From positions 19,873 to 83,872 of the forward strand of contig CAJNYU010000017.1 of the NCBI GenBank assembly GCA_905331475.1: DNA of 64,000 bases, read 5' to 3'. Made by a program: the position numbers and the translations under genes. The number at the start of each line of letters is the position of its first letter. The stretch's first letter is position 1. The notes beneath the pieces are model-generated. The model was given only the letters and a program-made list of their open reading frames with translations, did no database searches and was not told the origin of the DNA. Below are positions 48,841-63,300 of the stretch, one piece after another. Source of the DNA: Rotaria socialis. Taxonomy: Eukaryota > Rotifera > Eurotatoria > Philodinida > Philodinidae.

Positions 48841-49762
48841 TATTTTTATTTATTTGTTTTTAATTTCTTTTGAACAAAAATAAAAAATCTTGATTTATTT
48901 GTTTTGTTTTTCAGATAAACGTAATGCCAATTGTTAAATCAGCATCAACAATAAGTAATCAACAAAAAATGAAGCACTTGATTGTCTTCATGAATGATCA
49001 CATTATTAAATACTGGTTTAGATAAAAAAAATTTTAACAGCATGTATTAGATGATTTGAAGTTGGTGTTCATTCTGATGCTATTGCACAAATTATTCAAG
49101 TTCTTAAAATATAGATCTTTTATTTTTTTCTTGTATATTCACTTCTTAAATATCATTGAATACAACTTTTAATAATGAATGATTAAAATGATTTTTCTAA
49201 TTATTCTCTAAAATAAATATCAACACGACAATAATATATAGAATAAAAAGAATTTGTTCATTGGCTAGACGGATAAAGACCTTGAACTAAAGATCAACGT
49301 GGTGATTTTCCTATGACACAAACGAAACAAATTTGAATCAAGGAAATTATCAAACAAGATAGATCGAGGACTTCAGTAAAATTTGAAATTTGGCAATCGG
49401 CAAGAAAACAATTTGACAAGATATTCACTGATTTAATGCATGCTGTTCAATTTTTTGTTGATGAGTTTTCATCGAACTTAAAAAAAAGAATTTATAACAT
49501 AAACTAATGCAAAATAAAAAGACAAATAAAATAGATAAACTGAAGTTCATACCAGATAAATGTAGATATCTTTATTTCTGTAATAAATTGTTCAACTTGA
49601 AGAGTTCATCAAATTTTACTTTTATTTTCTATTGAATGACTCACCAATAATAAAAATTGTGAAAAATCAATTTGAATTTGTTTTGATGAAGAATTTATAC
49701 GAGATATTAATACTCCTGACAGATTTTCTCATGTTTATCACTTAATGTTCTTCATTATGACG
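48841..49762. other. intergenic with decayed coding-like traces
   Basis: Between 48925 and 49115 and again near 49380-49490 there are plus-strand stretches with protein-like composition (for example VKFEIWQSARKQFDKIFTDL and VGVHSDAIAQIIQVLK), each broken by stops. They may be remains of one gene, possibly the 3' part of a relative of the HNH gene. No function is assigned. Confidence 0.3.
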
Positions 49763-49770
49763 TTCTTTAT

Positions 49771-50012
49771 CAGTGTTTTATCCAGCGGAAGGGCAAGGGA
49801 CCTTTTGCCCTCCCAGACAACCGTTTGCCCTCCCGAGAAAAATGAAATAAATAATTAACTTTTATATAACTTACGAAACACAAATCTTTTGAAAGCATCA
49901 GTATAATAGACTCCATATTACTCATGGCAGTTCGCCCCTTAAAAAAGTTTTGTCTGCCCTACCGACAACTGAATTCGCCCTCCCCCGAGTGAAAAACCTG
50001 GATAAAACACTG
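49771..50012. mobile_element. short hAT-type MITE
   Basis: 242 bp with inverted ends CAGTGTTTTATCCAG and an exact 8-bp target duplication TTCTTTAT (49763-49770 and 50013-50020). The end fits the hAT consensus YARNG. Inside are repeats of TTTGCCCTCCC / GTCTGCCCTACC type. The ends differ from the larger hAT MITE at 7762, so two hAT families have been active here. Confidence 0.9.
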
Positions 50013-50020
50013 TTCTTTAT

Positions 50021-50572
50021 GATTGCGTTAAATAAAACAAATGGATAATATCTTTAATGAAACTCTATTATTTCAATTTAATTAGAAATGAATAACATAA
50101 AACTATTAATTTCTCATTTTGTTTTTTTCTTAAGGAACTCGTTTTTGAGATAATTTGATTAGATTCATTTCATTGATTGAACATTTTAAATCATAAATTT
50201 TCATGAAAGATGCTTTATTATATAAATAATGGCACTTCTCTACAACTAAATATTGTTTGTGTTCATCATAGAAAAAAAAGATCAATTGCACAATAATATC
50301 AACAAGACAAGAAAAAAAGTTTCAAAATAGGAAAGATATAGAGAGATTCTTTACGAAATACACTAGATTTTTATCATCACAAAAGATATCAAAAAAATAT
50401 AAACAATGAAAGAGAAATTCAGAAAAAAAAGAATGGCAAAAACTAACTAGAGAATTACAAAATAGGTTAATCAACCGTGAAAATCGAATTCTAGAACCTT
50501 TGGTACAAAAAAAAAGAATAAAGAGAAAATCCATACTGTATGAAAAATGAAAGAAGAAAAAAACATCGTTAT
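50021..50572. other. intergenic
   Basis: AT- and A-rich sequence downstream of the gene that follows. The minus-strand frame at 50322-50534 is Phe-rich and looks like chance. Confidence 0.4.
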
Positions 50573-52092
50573 TTAAATCGTTATGGTAAATTCAATCGGA
50601 TAAGGACCAAAAAATGGTTCGTCAAGTTCAGTCAAAATAACATAAGTACGTCGTACTGGAAGTTCAGATGTTGTTAATGAGTCAGACATGACGAATGGAA
50701 TATTTTCATTTTCATTTCTTTCAGAATCAAATGATATACTCAATGATGAGTTGGATAATGTTGGTGGTAAAACAAGATTATTACTGTTCGCAGATACCAT
50801 TGAAGTGATTGGTGATAATGATGGTGTTACATTTGCTACTGACTCTATGATCTATTGAATTATATATATTTAGCTGTATAATATTGTTTGTAATAGTTAA
50901 TAAAAACAAACCTCTGATAATGGCATTTGAGATGAACTATCATTTATGTGATTGACTTTTATTTGACTATCATTATTCGTTAATAAAGGTGGATTCGATG
51001 CATTCGAATATTGATCATCACTTTGAAAATTAAAAAAAATCACTAGAATATAATGGAGTTTTATTATCAAAATTTTCAACTCACAGTTGATGGTAATGGT
51101 CAATTAATTGACGATGAATAGTTTCTTCTAAATAATGAATTAAAAATAAAAATAAAAATAGAGAGAAATTTGTTTTTATAAAAAACTGACGCAGATCATT
51201 ATCTGTCACTGATATTGACGATGAATGTTCATCATTCGTACGTGTTGTTACACATGATGAACAAACACATTTTATTGGTGCTCGACGAATACGTGATGAT
51301 CGACGAAGTGGTGCAATCTTCTTTGATGAACTATTTAAACACAAAAAGAATTATTGAAAAAAATCCTTTAATAGAATAAATAAAATCACTTTTTATCAAT
51401 AAATCTTGGTGTTATCCAATGTTTGCAAAAATACAACAGATCATTTACAAAGGCTCGACTGTATTTATGATTTCCATTCAATGTAACAATATTCTGATTT
51501 GTTTCATTTAATGATCTACTGATTTGAGAATCATTTTCTAATGAAAGAAGAAAAAAAGCTTTTTATTTTAATATTTTTATGCAATGATAAAGCGAATACC
51601 ATCATTAGAAAATGTATCAGTATCATTATAACTTTTTGTAAATAGGTCATCAATTCCTTGTTCTTTCAGTTTCTTTTTAACAAATGATAGTTTTGATGAT
51701 TCAATCATATTTAACCATAAATGTTCAATAAATTGTACAGCAATCGAATAATGTTTAAAGTAAGGACGAAATTGAGAAAAATATTCTCTATAAAAATTTT
51801 CTTTTAAAATTATAAAAATAGTTTCTTGAATTTATTTACTTATGAAAAAGATCAAAGGCTCGTTCATCAGATGATTTTTCATTTTCGACAAATGCAGAGT
51901 CTTGAATGAAGAAAAAAAACAATGAACTTATTTCATTAATAATAATTGAGAATAACCTTCTGAAGATTGACGACAAAATTTTTTGTTCACTCGTCCATTT
52001 AAAGATGTAAGAAATCCTTGATTTTCATTGTCCAAACGAACACGTTTAAGTGGATGACGACGAGATGATTGATTATGATGTTTACTAGTCAT
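50573..52092 (-). CDS. unknown protein, probably nuclear, eight exons
   Basis: Exons 51957-52092, 51840-51900, 51600-51787, 51390-51537, 51191-51330, 51085-51127, 50912-51020 and 50573-50851 splice in one frame to about 367 residues. The N-terminus is basic (SSRRHPLKRVRLDNENQGF), a likely nuclear localisation signal. A helical domain follows (EYFSQFRPYFKHYSIAVQFI, EHLWLNMIESSKLSF). The middle has YSRAFVNDLLYFCKHWITPR and a basic cysteine-containing patch RRSSRIRRAPIKCVCSSCV. The C-terminal third is Ser/Asn-rich and disordered, ending EPFFGPYPIEFTITI. The fifth donor was set at GTCAGT (51190) because it alone restores the frame. There is no recognisable enzyme motif; the layout suggests a chromatin- or transcription-related factor. 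Confidence 0.8.
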
Positions 52093-54734
52093 GTTTAATG
52101 TAATCTGTAGAATAACATAAAGATAATAAGAAAATCTAATTTGTTTTTCTCTGTTTTCTTTGCACGACCGATCCACATGTATATATAAATTTTATTCAAC
52201 CCTGGACGATGAATAAAACAATGATCATCATATGAAGGACACTATCTTATCGTTAGACATTGTTTGTACTGGAAAATCTTTCACTGAATATTTGTTTTTA
52301 TATCACAGAAATAGTCTATAGATTAATCATCAATTATTAATAAAAATACAAACAATTACCCAAAAGATATAATTATATATTTAACATATCTATGAAATGC
52401 TCTATTCGTTTACATGGGGGAAACGTTCGAATTTCGATTGAAATAATCATCGAATGGTTTTTACATAGTTACAGTGATAAATATTGAAGTAAAAATATGA
52501 ATTGTAAATACTGATATAGATAGGGAAAAGAAAGTATTTCTAATTTTGATTGTCTTGTTAACTATAAATGTATTCTTATTTCATAGAGATGATAGATTGA
52601 TGTCAAAATGAATATTAGATGTTATGATAATGAATCTTCATTTTAATTATTATCATTAGTAAAGATGATGAGTGAATTGCATGTATGAGAAACTTTCTAA
52701 TGATGGAATGTCTAAAAATGATCAAAGAATATATTCGTCTTCTAATGCAAAGGTACATATAAATCTACTCTCTAAAGAAAAGAAGTTTTAAACTAGATTG
52801 ATAAACAATTCAATCGGACGACTAAATGAAAAATATACTATTCAACAGATTCCAAACAATGATTGTATAAAATTACTTTGAACCGATGTTAAATATCATT
52901 GATTCGAAGAATACTCGCTAAATACTAGTTACTTTTGGCTGTTATCTTCAAAGTGTTGATTACAGTAAATCACTTCGAAGTAGGTTTTGATGAAATCAAT
53001 AATTCATTATATAGTTTAAGAGATTTAAGCTCTCATGAAATGAAACTTCAAAGAATAATAATTACAACCAGGAATTATTGACTAGAAAACAAATGATTCT
53101 TTTATTCGAACAGAATTTATAGCATTAATATTTCCTGTCATTGTATCAAGCACATTTGTAGTAAAGAATTTTAAAAAATTTCCTACGATAAATGATTATA
53201 TGTTAAGTATTAGCATTGATTATAGATCAAGCAGTTTATATTTATATCAAAATTATATCTGATTGAATTTCGTTTGACTCGTTCTAAAACACTTATACTT
53301 GATTTTGAAGAAACTATGAAATAGTTCTACAGCATTTCTATAAAAATAAACGGTATTAATATTCATCTAGAAGCATAAGATTAAAGACAATTAATTTGGA
53401 AATGTATTAATGATGCTTGATATAATTTTCATATGTTATTTGAAAAACTGACCATGTAAATTTTCATGCATAGAAGTCACTTATTTGAATTATACTTTTG
53501 AATTGTTACAAACATAGATCCTTCATTAAATAAATAAATTAAAACGCTAAATATGAATATTATTAAGTTAAATTGCATTATATATTCTCTGTATGGTACT
53601 GGAAAATACACTAAAATAAAATATGATTCACAATTTTTTTCATTGTTGTTTGAGTAGAAAATGGTCATAGGGCGTTATTATATTAATTAATCATCGTTTT
53701 GTGAGTAATTATATGCTATTTCTTTCCCATGTATATATCATGTTTTTAGTCATCCTATGGAAATTGAATCTGTGTGTAACATCATAATCATCACAATGCT
53801 GAGATTTTATCTAATATCGATTCTAAAGGCAAGCATATCGAAATTCTCATTTAATAAATAAATAAAAATAAACTGAAATAAAATCTGTATAATTAAATGT
53901 CGGTATATAATTATCTAAACATTTATAATTTTACTATTATCAAAACTGATATTATAAATTAAGAGTCGTTGAAAATTATTTATAGCTTTTATATCTTTTT
54001 GTTAGTCATATCTTATTGCGAAGAAAAGTTACCAAAAAAAGAATTTTCAATTCTCTTGTATAATATAGACTATTTACACGTGATGAGTTCAACTATTTTT
54101 TTTATGTTCGCGTTATCATAGCTTTGTAACTTACAGTACAGAAAAACAATAAAACTCATATTTCAGTAGTTTTAGAAGAAACAATTGTCAATTTAACTTG
54201 ACAATAATGCATGCGCTGACTTTTTGTTAGATTCAAATAAAAATGTATCTTTGATATACTTTTGATGACAAAACATGCCACATAAATATCAAACATCTAC
54301 TCAGTTTTCGCTAATATTTCTATTATTGAACGCAAATGATAAGTATCAATATGTAAGATGATTTTGACTCAACAGAATTTAATCATGATACGATTAAAAC
54401 ATCTTTGAGATGACTTTAATCATTGTTAACTATAGAAGTTAAATATCATTTTGAGAATTGGAGAATTTTACTGTCTTTACGTTTAAACTTTTATTGCATA
54501 CAGTTTCTGTTAATGATCTCGAATAAATATGTTCAATACTGATGATGAATAAGAAATAAAAAATACTACAAATAAAAACAAAACTGATTCGCGAAAACAA
54601 AAAAAAGGATATCAACATTCTTAATATATATATACAACTCAAAACGACAAAACTTTCAATATTTATTTACTTAAATCATCATCATTAAAGAGAAAAATTT
54701 TATATACATTTCAAAATTATAAACAATGTTTTAG
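52093..54734. other. long intergenic region
   Basis: About 2.6 kb,  AT-rich, between the unknown nuclear-type gene and Atg8. No exon chain, RNA gene or inverted repeat ends were found. Confidence 0.5.
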
Positions 54735-55323
<589 letters not shown>

Positions 55324-57007
55324 TTTTAATAAATTTGTTTATTCGATACAATCTAAAATTGACGTCAGTTCGAAGAAAAAGATATCTTTAGTAAAATGAA
55401 ATGTATTCAGCAAATGTGTTACTCATATAACGCGTAATTTCATCAGTTGACATGAATCGACATCCTTTTAAACTATGTCCAGAGAGAGCACATGACTGGG
55501 GTTTTTGAAGCACTAATGCATTTTGATGACTTATATATAAATAAATATATATATGTGTGTGTATGTATGTAAATAGGATTTGTTTTTGATTGGCAAAAGT
55601 ATGTACCAATAAAATTCACTCAAATCTTGTTTGTTTGTTTATAAGTCCTTCGTCTCCTGTATGACATCTAATCTAAATATTGATCGTCGAACCTTTACTT
55701 TTCTCTTAATCGAAAGAAAATTATGGTTAATTACGCGTAGGTGAATCAAATGCATTTATTTATTATTTTAGAATAATTTTTTTTCGCATTTTACTCTATC
55801 CTTTCTTTTTCTAAATGATCAAATTTCGATATATTTTTAAGTATCAGACGTATTGAGACATTGTTTGTGTTGATTTAAAACAAGAAAATTGACATTTATT
55901 TTCTTTGCAGAGTTTTTTCTGCGACGTATTATAACTAAATATCAATATGTACAAGTTTTTTTGTTATTCTTTACAATAGTGACTACTTCAAGGTAAAAAT
56001 TGAAGGAAAAATAATTTTGTTCTAAAGTTCAGGTTGATTGCGTTTATAAATGTATGGCTAAAGTGTGTTTGGACAAGAAATGTTAAATGAGACGTTTGTA
56101 ATTATTATTTTTATTATTGATGTCATCAGGAACGTTTCGAGAGAAGCATTGGCGTATGTGCATGTGTTTATTGATCCTTCGAGATTAACGAGAGGAAATC
56201 TGTGTAATTCTACCAAATAGGCACAGCAGACGAACTGCTCTACAATGCTTCAGATCATTCATCTCGTAAGATGAATTTTTGAGAAAACGACAGCAAAGTA
56301 TGTAGAGAGAAAAAAAAAGACAAGTGCCTATGTATAAGAGATTCCATGATAACCATAATCTTATGTCATCAATTATAGACGATTCTAATTAAAATATTTT
56401 TTTTTGCTATACTTTATTTCAGATAAAATTATTATCTGTCATCAATCTATAGATTGATTCTTGTCTTCAGGAATTGTGTATACATCTTTATATATATATC
56501 TGCATTTAATTTGAGGTAAATTCACAATCATCGTCGAAGAAACAAAAGTATTTGTCTATTGTTTGTATAACAATAAGATGTATATAAATATCGTCAATTT
56601 AGATTGATCATTACAATAATAAAAAATTATTGTGACGTGAGTTTTTCTTTTTTCCTCGATCAACATTATTGGCGTTGTCGAATATTTTCAACATAGGTAT
56701 ATAGATTAATCAATTTATGATAGTGATGCTTATTATGATATGAGTTGTCGTTGTGCAGAGGAAGAAGAAGTTATATTTTTTCTCTTTCCTTCTCGTTCTC
56801 CATCTAGACATACTGATATAAACTATAATACATCGTTGGTTAGGCCAATGCTTAATAAGCACGGAGGATTGTTGTTTTTCTTCGGGACAAAAATAAGATA
56901 TATAGAACTAAGGTATCTTATAGATAGAAATAAATAAATAACTGAGAAATAAATAAGAATAATTTAATAAATAATTGTATTTTTCTGATTGTATAGTATA
57001 AACAATT
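55324..57007. other. intergenic between Atg8 and DNAJB6-like genes
   Basis: Divergent genes separated by about 1.7 kb. A minus-strand stretch at 55388-55533 reads CALSGHSLKGCRFMSTDE and has some coding look, but no exon partner was found. A short AT/GT microsatellite is near 55550. The plus-strand frame at 56740 is probably spurious. Confidence 0.4.
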
Positions 57008-58822
57008 ATGACTGATTTCTACGAAATACTCGAAATTGAAAAAACAGCTACTGATGATGAAGTAAAAAAAGCGTAAGTTTGATAAATATAAATAAATATA
57101 TACATATATAGTATTAAATTATCTTTTTTATTATTTTAGATATCGTCGATTAGCTTTAAAAGTAAATAAATTGATAATTTGCAATTTTCTCAAATTATTT
57201 TCTTTAGTGGCATCCTGATAAAAATCTTTCAAATAAAAAACAAGCTGAAGAAAAATTTAAATTAATATCGGAAGCTTATGAAGTTATATCTGATAGTAAG
57301 TTAAATAAAAACAAAAATAAAAATCTTGAATTCTGAAAAATTATCAGCAATAGTCATCTTTATTGTTTCTGTATATATATATATGTATTATATTCGTTTT
57401 CACTAATGAAGTAATTTGGTTTTAACTTTTCATGTCACATTTAAAAACAAGAATAAGAATTGCAAATAATATTTATCATTTCTGTTTCATAAGATCTTGA
57501 TATGATATTCTTTTTTCTTGAATAACATTTGAATAAAACTCACCAAATTTGCTTATTGATGAAAGTAAAGACTAAATTTGATTTAACTTATGAAAGAACG
57601 ATTAATCTTCTAAATTTTTTCAAAATAGTTTTACTTTCATATTTTATCTGTAGCTATTATTTAGCTAGTTAGTTAAAGCATTTCAATTATTTTGAATTCA
57701 AATTTTCATAGGCATTATGAAAAAGTAAATATTGAAGATGACTATTGTTTTTGTTTTTATGATCAATACGCGGCCAATTTTGAATTTGAACTAATTTCTA
57801 GAGGAAAAACGTCGAAAATATGACCTGTTAGGACGAGCAGGTTTATCAAATAATCACAGCAATAATTCACATTCATCTAATGGTGGTTATTCAAGATTTT
57901 CAGAAGATTTTCTTAATCGTACATTTCATTTTCACAATCCATTTGATATATTCGAACAATTTATGTCTCATTTTGGTGGAATGGATGATGATTTCGGTAA
58001 GTGTTTCATATATTTTATTAAAATTAAATTAAATAGAAAGATTTTTAAAATGAAATCATATTTTTACATTTCGAATCGATTCGTTTAGACAAATGGACAC
58101 GTCAAGTTTTTCATTTTGGTGAGAGATACAGAGAATACAGAAAAAAAACGATAACGTCGTTTTATTTATGTTCTCAAAATTTTAATGTTCTTTCTCAATC
58201 TATCGTGTCCCTGAATGATATTTGTATTACGCATGAGATGAACGATTGATATTTACCAGACCTATTTCATATGTTAAAAGTTTATAAAAATAAAATTTTC
58301 TATTTTTAGGTTTTGGCAGGAATCCATTCGCTGATTTTCATCATCCTCATAGTCGTTTTGGAAATTATAGTTCATCATCGTCATCACGGCGTGACCCCCA
58401 TCGACATCAAATGGCATTATTTGATAGTATGTTCTCACCTATGCGAATGTCTTTATTTGATCGTGATTCATTTGGACATGATTTGAGCGGAAATCATGTT
58501 GGATCAATAACATCAGTTAATTTTTCATTTGGGTTCGTTTTGATTCGTTTTTAAAAGCATATTCATTTCAATGTTTTTCTTGTATTAGTAGTGGAAATGC
58601 TCGACCCATATCAAAGAAAACAACAAAATCAACTAAAATAGTCAATGGTCGTCGCGTTGTCACTACAAGGTACAAAGAAAGAAACAATTTTTTTTCTGCC
58701 AATATCTCACTATTTTATTCGATTGCAGAGTAGAAGAAAACGATCAAACAACAGAAACAATTGAAGAAGATGGTCGATTAACATCACGAAAAGTGAATGG
58801 AGTTTTACAAGCAATTAAATGA
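57008..58822 (+). CDS. DNAJB6: DNAJB6/DNAJB2-type Hsp40 cochaperone
   Basis: J-domain protein that activates Hsp70 and, in this subgroup, suppresses aggregation of misfolded proteins. Eight exons (57008-57072, 57140-57161, 57208-57295, 57802-57996, 58089-58118, 58310-58532, 58589-58669, 58729-58822) give about 265 residues. The J domain is complete: [32 protein letters not shown] with the HPD motif, and [19 protein letters not shown]-rich segment ([19 protein letters not shown]) is followed by a Ser-rich stretch and a C-terminal block ([32 protein letters not shown]) close to that of DNAJB6. Exon 5 is only 30 bp and adds [10 protein letters not shown]; it could be alternatively spliced because skipping it keeps the frame. 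Intron 3 is about 500 bp. Confidence 0.93.
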
Positions 58823-59184
58823 ACAATCAAAATAGAACGGAACACTCTCATTCCGGAACAGTTTAAATAGAATAAATTCTTCTACGTATATATATATATA
58901 TTTGAATATATTGAAAAACTTTTAATTTCTCTTTCTCTATGATTTATGTGTTGCTGTATCGAAGAGAAAGATTAACTTCATTTTTCTGTTTTTATCAGTT
59001 GAAATATTCGTCCTTTCGTTTTTTTTTCTTCTGATTCAAATGTTATTCTATCTATGCTCATCGTTTTCTTTTTCTTCTTTGATGTGTTTTTTTTTTGGTT
59101 CGTAGTATATGAGATATTTGTCATTATTAAAAGAACAAAAACGAAGATAATATTTATATTTAATTCAGTTTTAGATAGGGTAAT
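58823..59184. other. intergenic
   Basis: Spacer between the DNAJB6-like gene and the EF-hand gene, with an AT-dinucleotide tract near 58890. Nothing else seen. Confidence 0.4.
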
Positions 59185-59781
59185 ATGAATAATACAAACA
59201 CAAATCAATTAGTACATGGTTTAAAACTTGAAAATTTGTCTTCATCGACTGAATTGTCAGCAGAAAAAGTTCAAGATTTACAAGCAGCTTTCAGTCTTAT
59301 GGATTCACAATCAAAAGGTTATGTATGTCCAAACGATATAATTCGAATTGCGGAAGCCGCAGGTAGTTATAGTCACTATCAAACAGAAGAGAGAAAAACT
59401 AAAATAGATGTCGAATGCTCTTATTGAAAGATATGAAATTCGCTGAAAACGAAGCTCAATTATTAGTTGGTTCAGCTGATGAAGATCATTCAGGTGGCAT
59501 CGACATGAGAGAATTTATATCAATTATGACAACATCTGTTAATCCACAAGATTTGGAAGAAGAACTGCGACAAACATTCCAAACTTTTGATAAAGATGGA
59601 AGTGGAACCATTAATGCTAATGAACTGAAAAGATTTGTTAGAGTAAGTTTAATTGGAATTAATTTAAAATAAGAAATTACTATTATTTTAGTTATGGGAT
59701 AATGAATTAACTGAAGATGAACCTGTATTTAGTTTTTTTGCAATTTGTTTAAAAAAAATAAAAAAATTGAACACCTATTAA
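59185..59781 (+). CDS. calmodulin/centrin-like EF-hand protein, apparently missing EF-hand 4
   Basis: Three exons (59185-59362, 59431-59642, 59692-59781) join in frame to about 159 residues. EF-hand 1 is SLMDSQSKGYVCPNDIIRIA, a degenerate loop. EF-hand 2 has SADEDHSGGIDMREFISI and EF-hand 3 FDKDGSGTINANELKRFV, both good calcium loops. After LWDNELTEDEPV the frame passes into FSFFAICLKKIKKLNTY and stops, where a fourth EF-hand should start. Either the last exon is lost, or the true last intron starts at GTATTT (59725) and its exon is beyond the retrotransposon. The second acceptor was set at 59430 because it alone restores the frame. The calcium sensor family is certain; function is unclear. 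Confidence 0.8.
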
Positions 59782-60344
59782 ATAGTACATCATACTTGGT
59801 CAATATTCATAGTCGCTTGTAATGAAGCCAAGAGTATGTTGGATTTGAAAAATTCAAATCATTAAAGTAAACACGTGAAAAAATAACTCGTTCGAACAAT
59901 TTGAAAACGAAAAGAGAAAATGTTCATTGTTGCTTCTGATTTTTCTTATGTAGTGTGAATGAAATTTCTGTATATCATATTCAACTATTCATATATGAAA
60001 TAATAATGAATTTCGTCTTATTCTTATGTTTCTGAGTTTCAAGTAATAATTTGAATAAACGGACTTTCTTTCTACTCATGTAGTTGGCTAGCTCATTCTC
60101 GATTTCTATTAAATGTTTTTCGATTCATTGGCTTATGATGTTCTTCAAATTTCGATTCTATTATACTGGAGTAAAATGTAACCAAGTGGGAAAAACTTTG
60201 GCTTGTGCAATTTTCAAATGAAATGCTGCAGTTACATTCGATATAATAATGAATTCGTTCGATTCTATTGCAGAAAAAGCAAATTTTTATATCAAGTTTC
60301 TGTTGAATTGTATCGAGGTAAAGTGTTTTTTCCTTAATCATTTC
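59782..60344. other. intergenic before the retrotransposon
   Basis: No exon carrying a fourth EF-hand could be found here. AT-rich, nothing recognised. Confidence 0.4.
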
Positions 60345-60361
60345 ATTCATTCATTTTTCAT

Positions 60362-63300
60362 TCATTCGACTGCAAATAACCTGGGTTTGCAGGCGACAAC
60401 AATCTTACGCCATTCTTCCCTATTGACAGCAGTCTTCCGGATTTCTTCGATGGTTGGTGGTGTGTCGTTGTTGATCAGTCTTGCGACGTAATCAGGATAG
60501 TTTAAGCGTGGGCGACCACGTTTCCGTGTTCCATGGCCAGATTTTGGTGTGTATAGAGCATACATGTTAATGAATTCGTTTGTATTACGGCGAAGACAGT
60601 GTCCAATGTAGCGTAGTTGTCGTCGTTGTATTGTTTGTGTTAAAGGTTCTTCTTTGATTGTTTCATATACGATGTTGTTTTTAATCTTGTCCGTTCGTTT
60701 GATGCCGAGCATTATCCTGTAACAGCTAGTAGCGAAACTGTTTAAGGTATTCTCGAGCTTGTTTGTGATTATCCAGCTTTCACATCCATATAATAGTATT
60801 GAAAGGCATGTAGTTTTGAATATGTTAATTTTGAGTTTGATTGGTATTGTTGTTGATTTCCATATATTTTTTAATTTCCAAAAGGCTTTCCACGCTTGGC
60901 TTTTTCTTACTTTGATGTCTGTGGTGGTAGATAGCATCATTGAACCGAGGTATTTGAAGTTGTCGACCCATTTAATGTTCTGTCCATCAAGTTGTATTGT
61001 TTGGTTGGTTGTGTTTTGGTTGGTTAATGCTTGAGTTTTCGTGATGTTGATTTGTAGACCCACTTCGCTAGCTCTCTTCGCTGTTTGAACGAGCTGTGAT
61101 TGTGCTCTATCGAAACTATTTTCCAGGAGAGCTATGTCGTCGGCGAAGTCAAGGTCATGTACACATGTTGGTGGTTGTCGACTGGATTGTCTCTTGTTTG
61201 TTACGAAGCCATATTCTCCATGTTCGTTTGTGTGATATAGTTGAGCATTTTTCATTACGTAGTCGATCACTGTTATGAAAAGGTATGGTGCTAAGGTGTC
61301 TCCTTGGAGAACACCAGTCGTTACGTCGAATTCTTCAGAGACGTTGCCGTCTACGAGAACTACACTTTTGGAATTATGGTATATGGCTTCGATTGCACAT
61401 ACTATTTTAGTAGGCACCCCATAATGCCTTAAGATGTTGAACATTGTTTTCCTATTGATTGAGTCGAAAGCTTTTTTAAAGTCTACGAAGGTTATGTAGA
61501 TTGGAAGTTGTTTGTCGATTGCGCTTTCGAGAATTCTACGTATGGCATGAATCTGATCAATGCATCTTCGTCCTTTCCTGAAACCTGCCTAATTTACTCT
61601 TAGAATCGAGTCAAGTGGTTCTCTTATTCTGTTTAACAGGATTCGATTATAGGTTTTTGCTGCTACTGACATAAGACTAATGCCTCTGTAGTTCGTTGTA
61701 AGCGTTTTGTCGCCTTTTTTTGGTATTGGTATTATGATGTTGGTGTTGAATTGTTTTGGCGTTTGTTGGTTGTTGTAGATTTCATTGCATATGCTACAAA
61801 GTTGATTCATAATCCATCTACCGCCGTATTTCAGTACTTCAGGTGTTATTGAATGGTCAATTCCAGGAGATTTCCCGTCTTTTAATTGATTTATTGCTTG
61901 TTCCACTTCGTTGATAGTTATTGGACCTTGGTTGATTGGTAGGTCTTCAGGAGCTGGTGGTATTGCTTGGTTGTTTGGGTTGATGTTTGTTTTAGCGTTA
62001 AGTAATTCTTCGAAATATGCTTTCCATTCATGCATGAGTTCGTTGGTTGAGTTAATTTTTGTACCATCTTTTCGTTTGATTTTTGATGTGTTGTAGCTTG
62101 TGCGTTTTCCACTGATTTCGTCGATCAGGGACCATGTAGTTCTTAGATGATTTGATACCATTGCTTGTTTGAGTTGTTCTAGTTTATCTTCTAAGAAATT
62201 GATTTTGTCGTTGTTGTACGATTCGTCGAGTTGTTTGTTGAGTATGTGCCAATGTTTTTTATTTTCTCTGCTTGGTTGTTGTTTGAATTTGGATTTGGCG
62301 CTGTTTCGTTTTTCCAGAAGATCGATAGTAGTGGTTGAAGCCCAGTTTTTCCGTTTTTTCCGAGTTGTTTTTCCAATGAGTTTTACTGTTGTGTCTTGTA
62401 TACTAGTTATGAAATTGTCATATTTTGTTTGTATGTCGTGATCTGTGTTGATGTTCTGTAGGATTTCGTATCGATTTTGTACTTCAATGTTGAATTGGGC
62501 TTGTAGTACTGAGTTGGTTTTGAGTTTGTTCCAGTCGAACTTGATTCTTTTGTTTTTGTTTTGTTTCGGTGCTCGGAGGCTGATTGATAATTTTGCGCTG
62601 ACAATGCGATGATCGGAGTTCAATTCAACTGTGTTATACGCGCGTACGTTTCGAATTGAGTTTAACCATTTCCCGTTTATGAGTATGTGATCAATTTGAG
62701 CCTTGGATTTACCATTTGGATGTAGCCAGGTCCATGATCTTGACTTTGGATGTGGAAACCGTGTTTGTGTTGATCGCATGTTGCAAGTTTCACAGTAGTT
62801 GATGAGTCGGTTGCCGTTGTCGTCGGTTAATTGATGGTATGTGTATTTACCAATTGTTCGTGGATTTGTTGTGTGACTGTCGGTTCCTATTCTTGCGTTG
62901 AGATCACCAGCAAGAATCAGGACGTTGTGTGGGGGAACATCGAGCGTACATTGCTGGAGATTGTTGTAGAAGGTGTCTTTTTCGATATCACTTTTGTCTT
63001 CCGTAGGTGCATATGCAATGATGATTGTTGTTGCTGGATTTCCATTAAAGTGTACCATCATAATGCGATTTGATACTTTTTCTGATGAGTTGAAAAATGC
63101 TGACATCCTGGGATTTATGAGTAAACCTATGCCACCATGTCCATCTGAGGTTGCTGAAGAATATTCAAATCGCCAGGTTTGATCATTGAGTATTGTGTAG
63201 CACGTATTGATTTGTTCTGTTGTTTGCCAACGATGTTCTTGAATTGCTACCAGGTCGATGTTGTTTTTGCTGCATCCGTATACGAGTTGGTGAAGTTTTC

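Noticed and set aside
49265..49320. tRNA-like stretch GGCTAGACGGATAAAGACC
   Set aside because: No matching acceptor stem and no B-box GGTTCGANTCC; cloverleaf cannot be formed.
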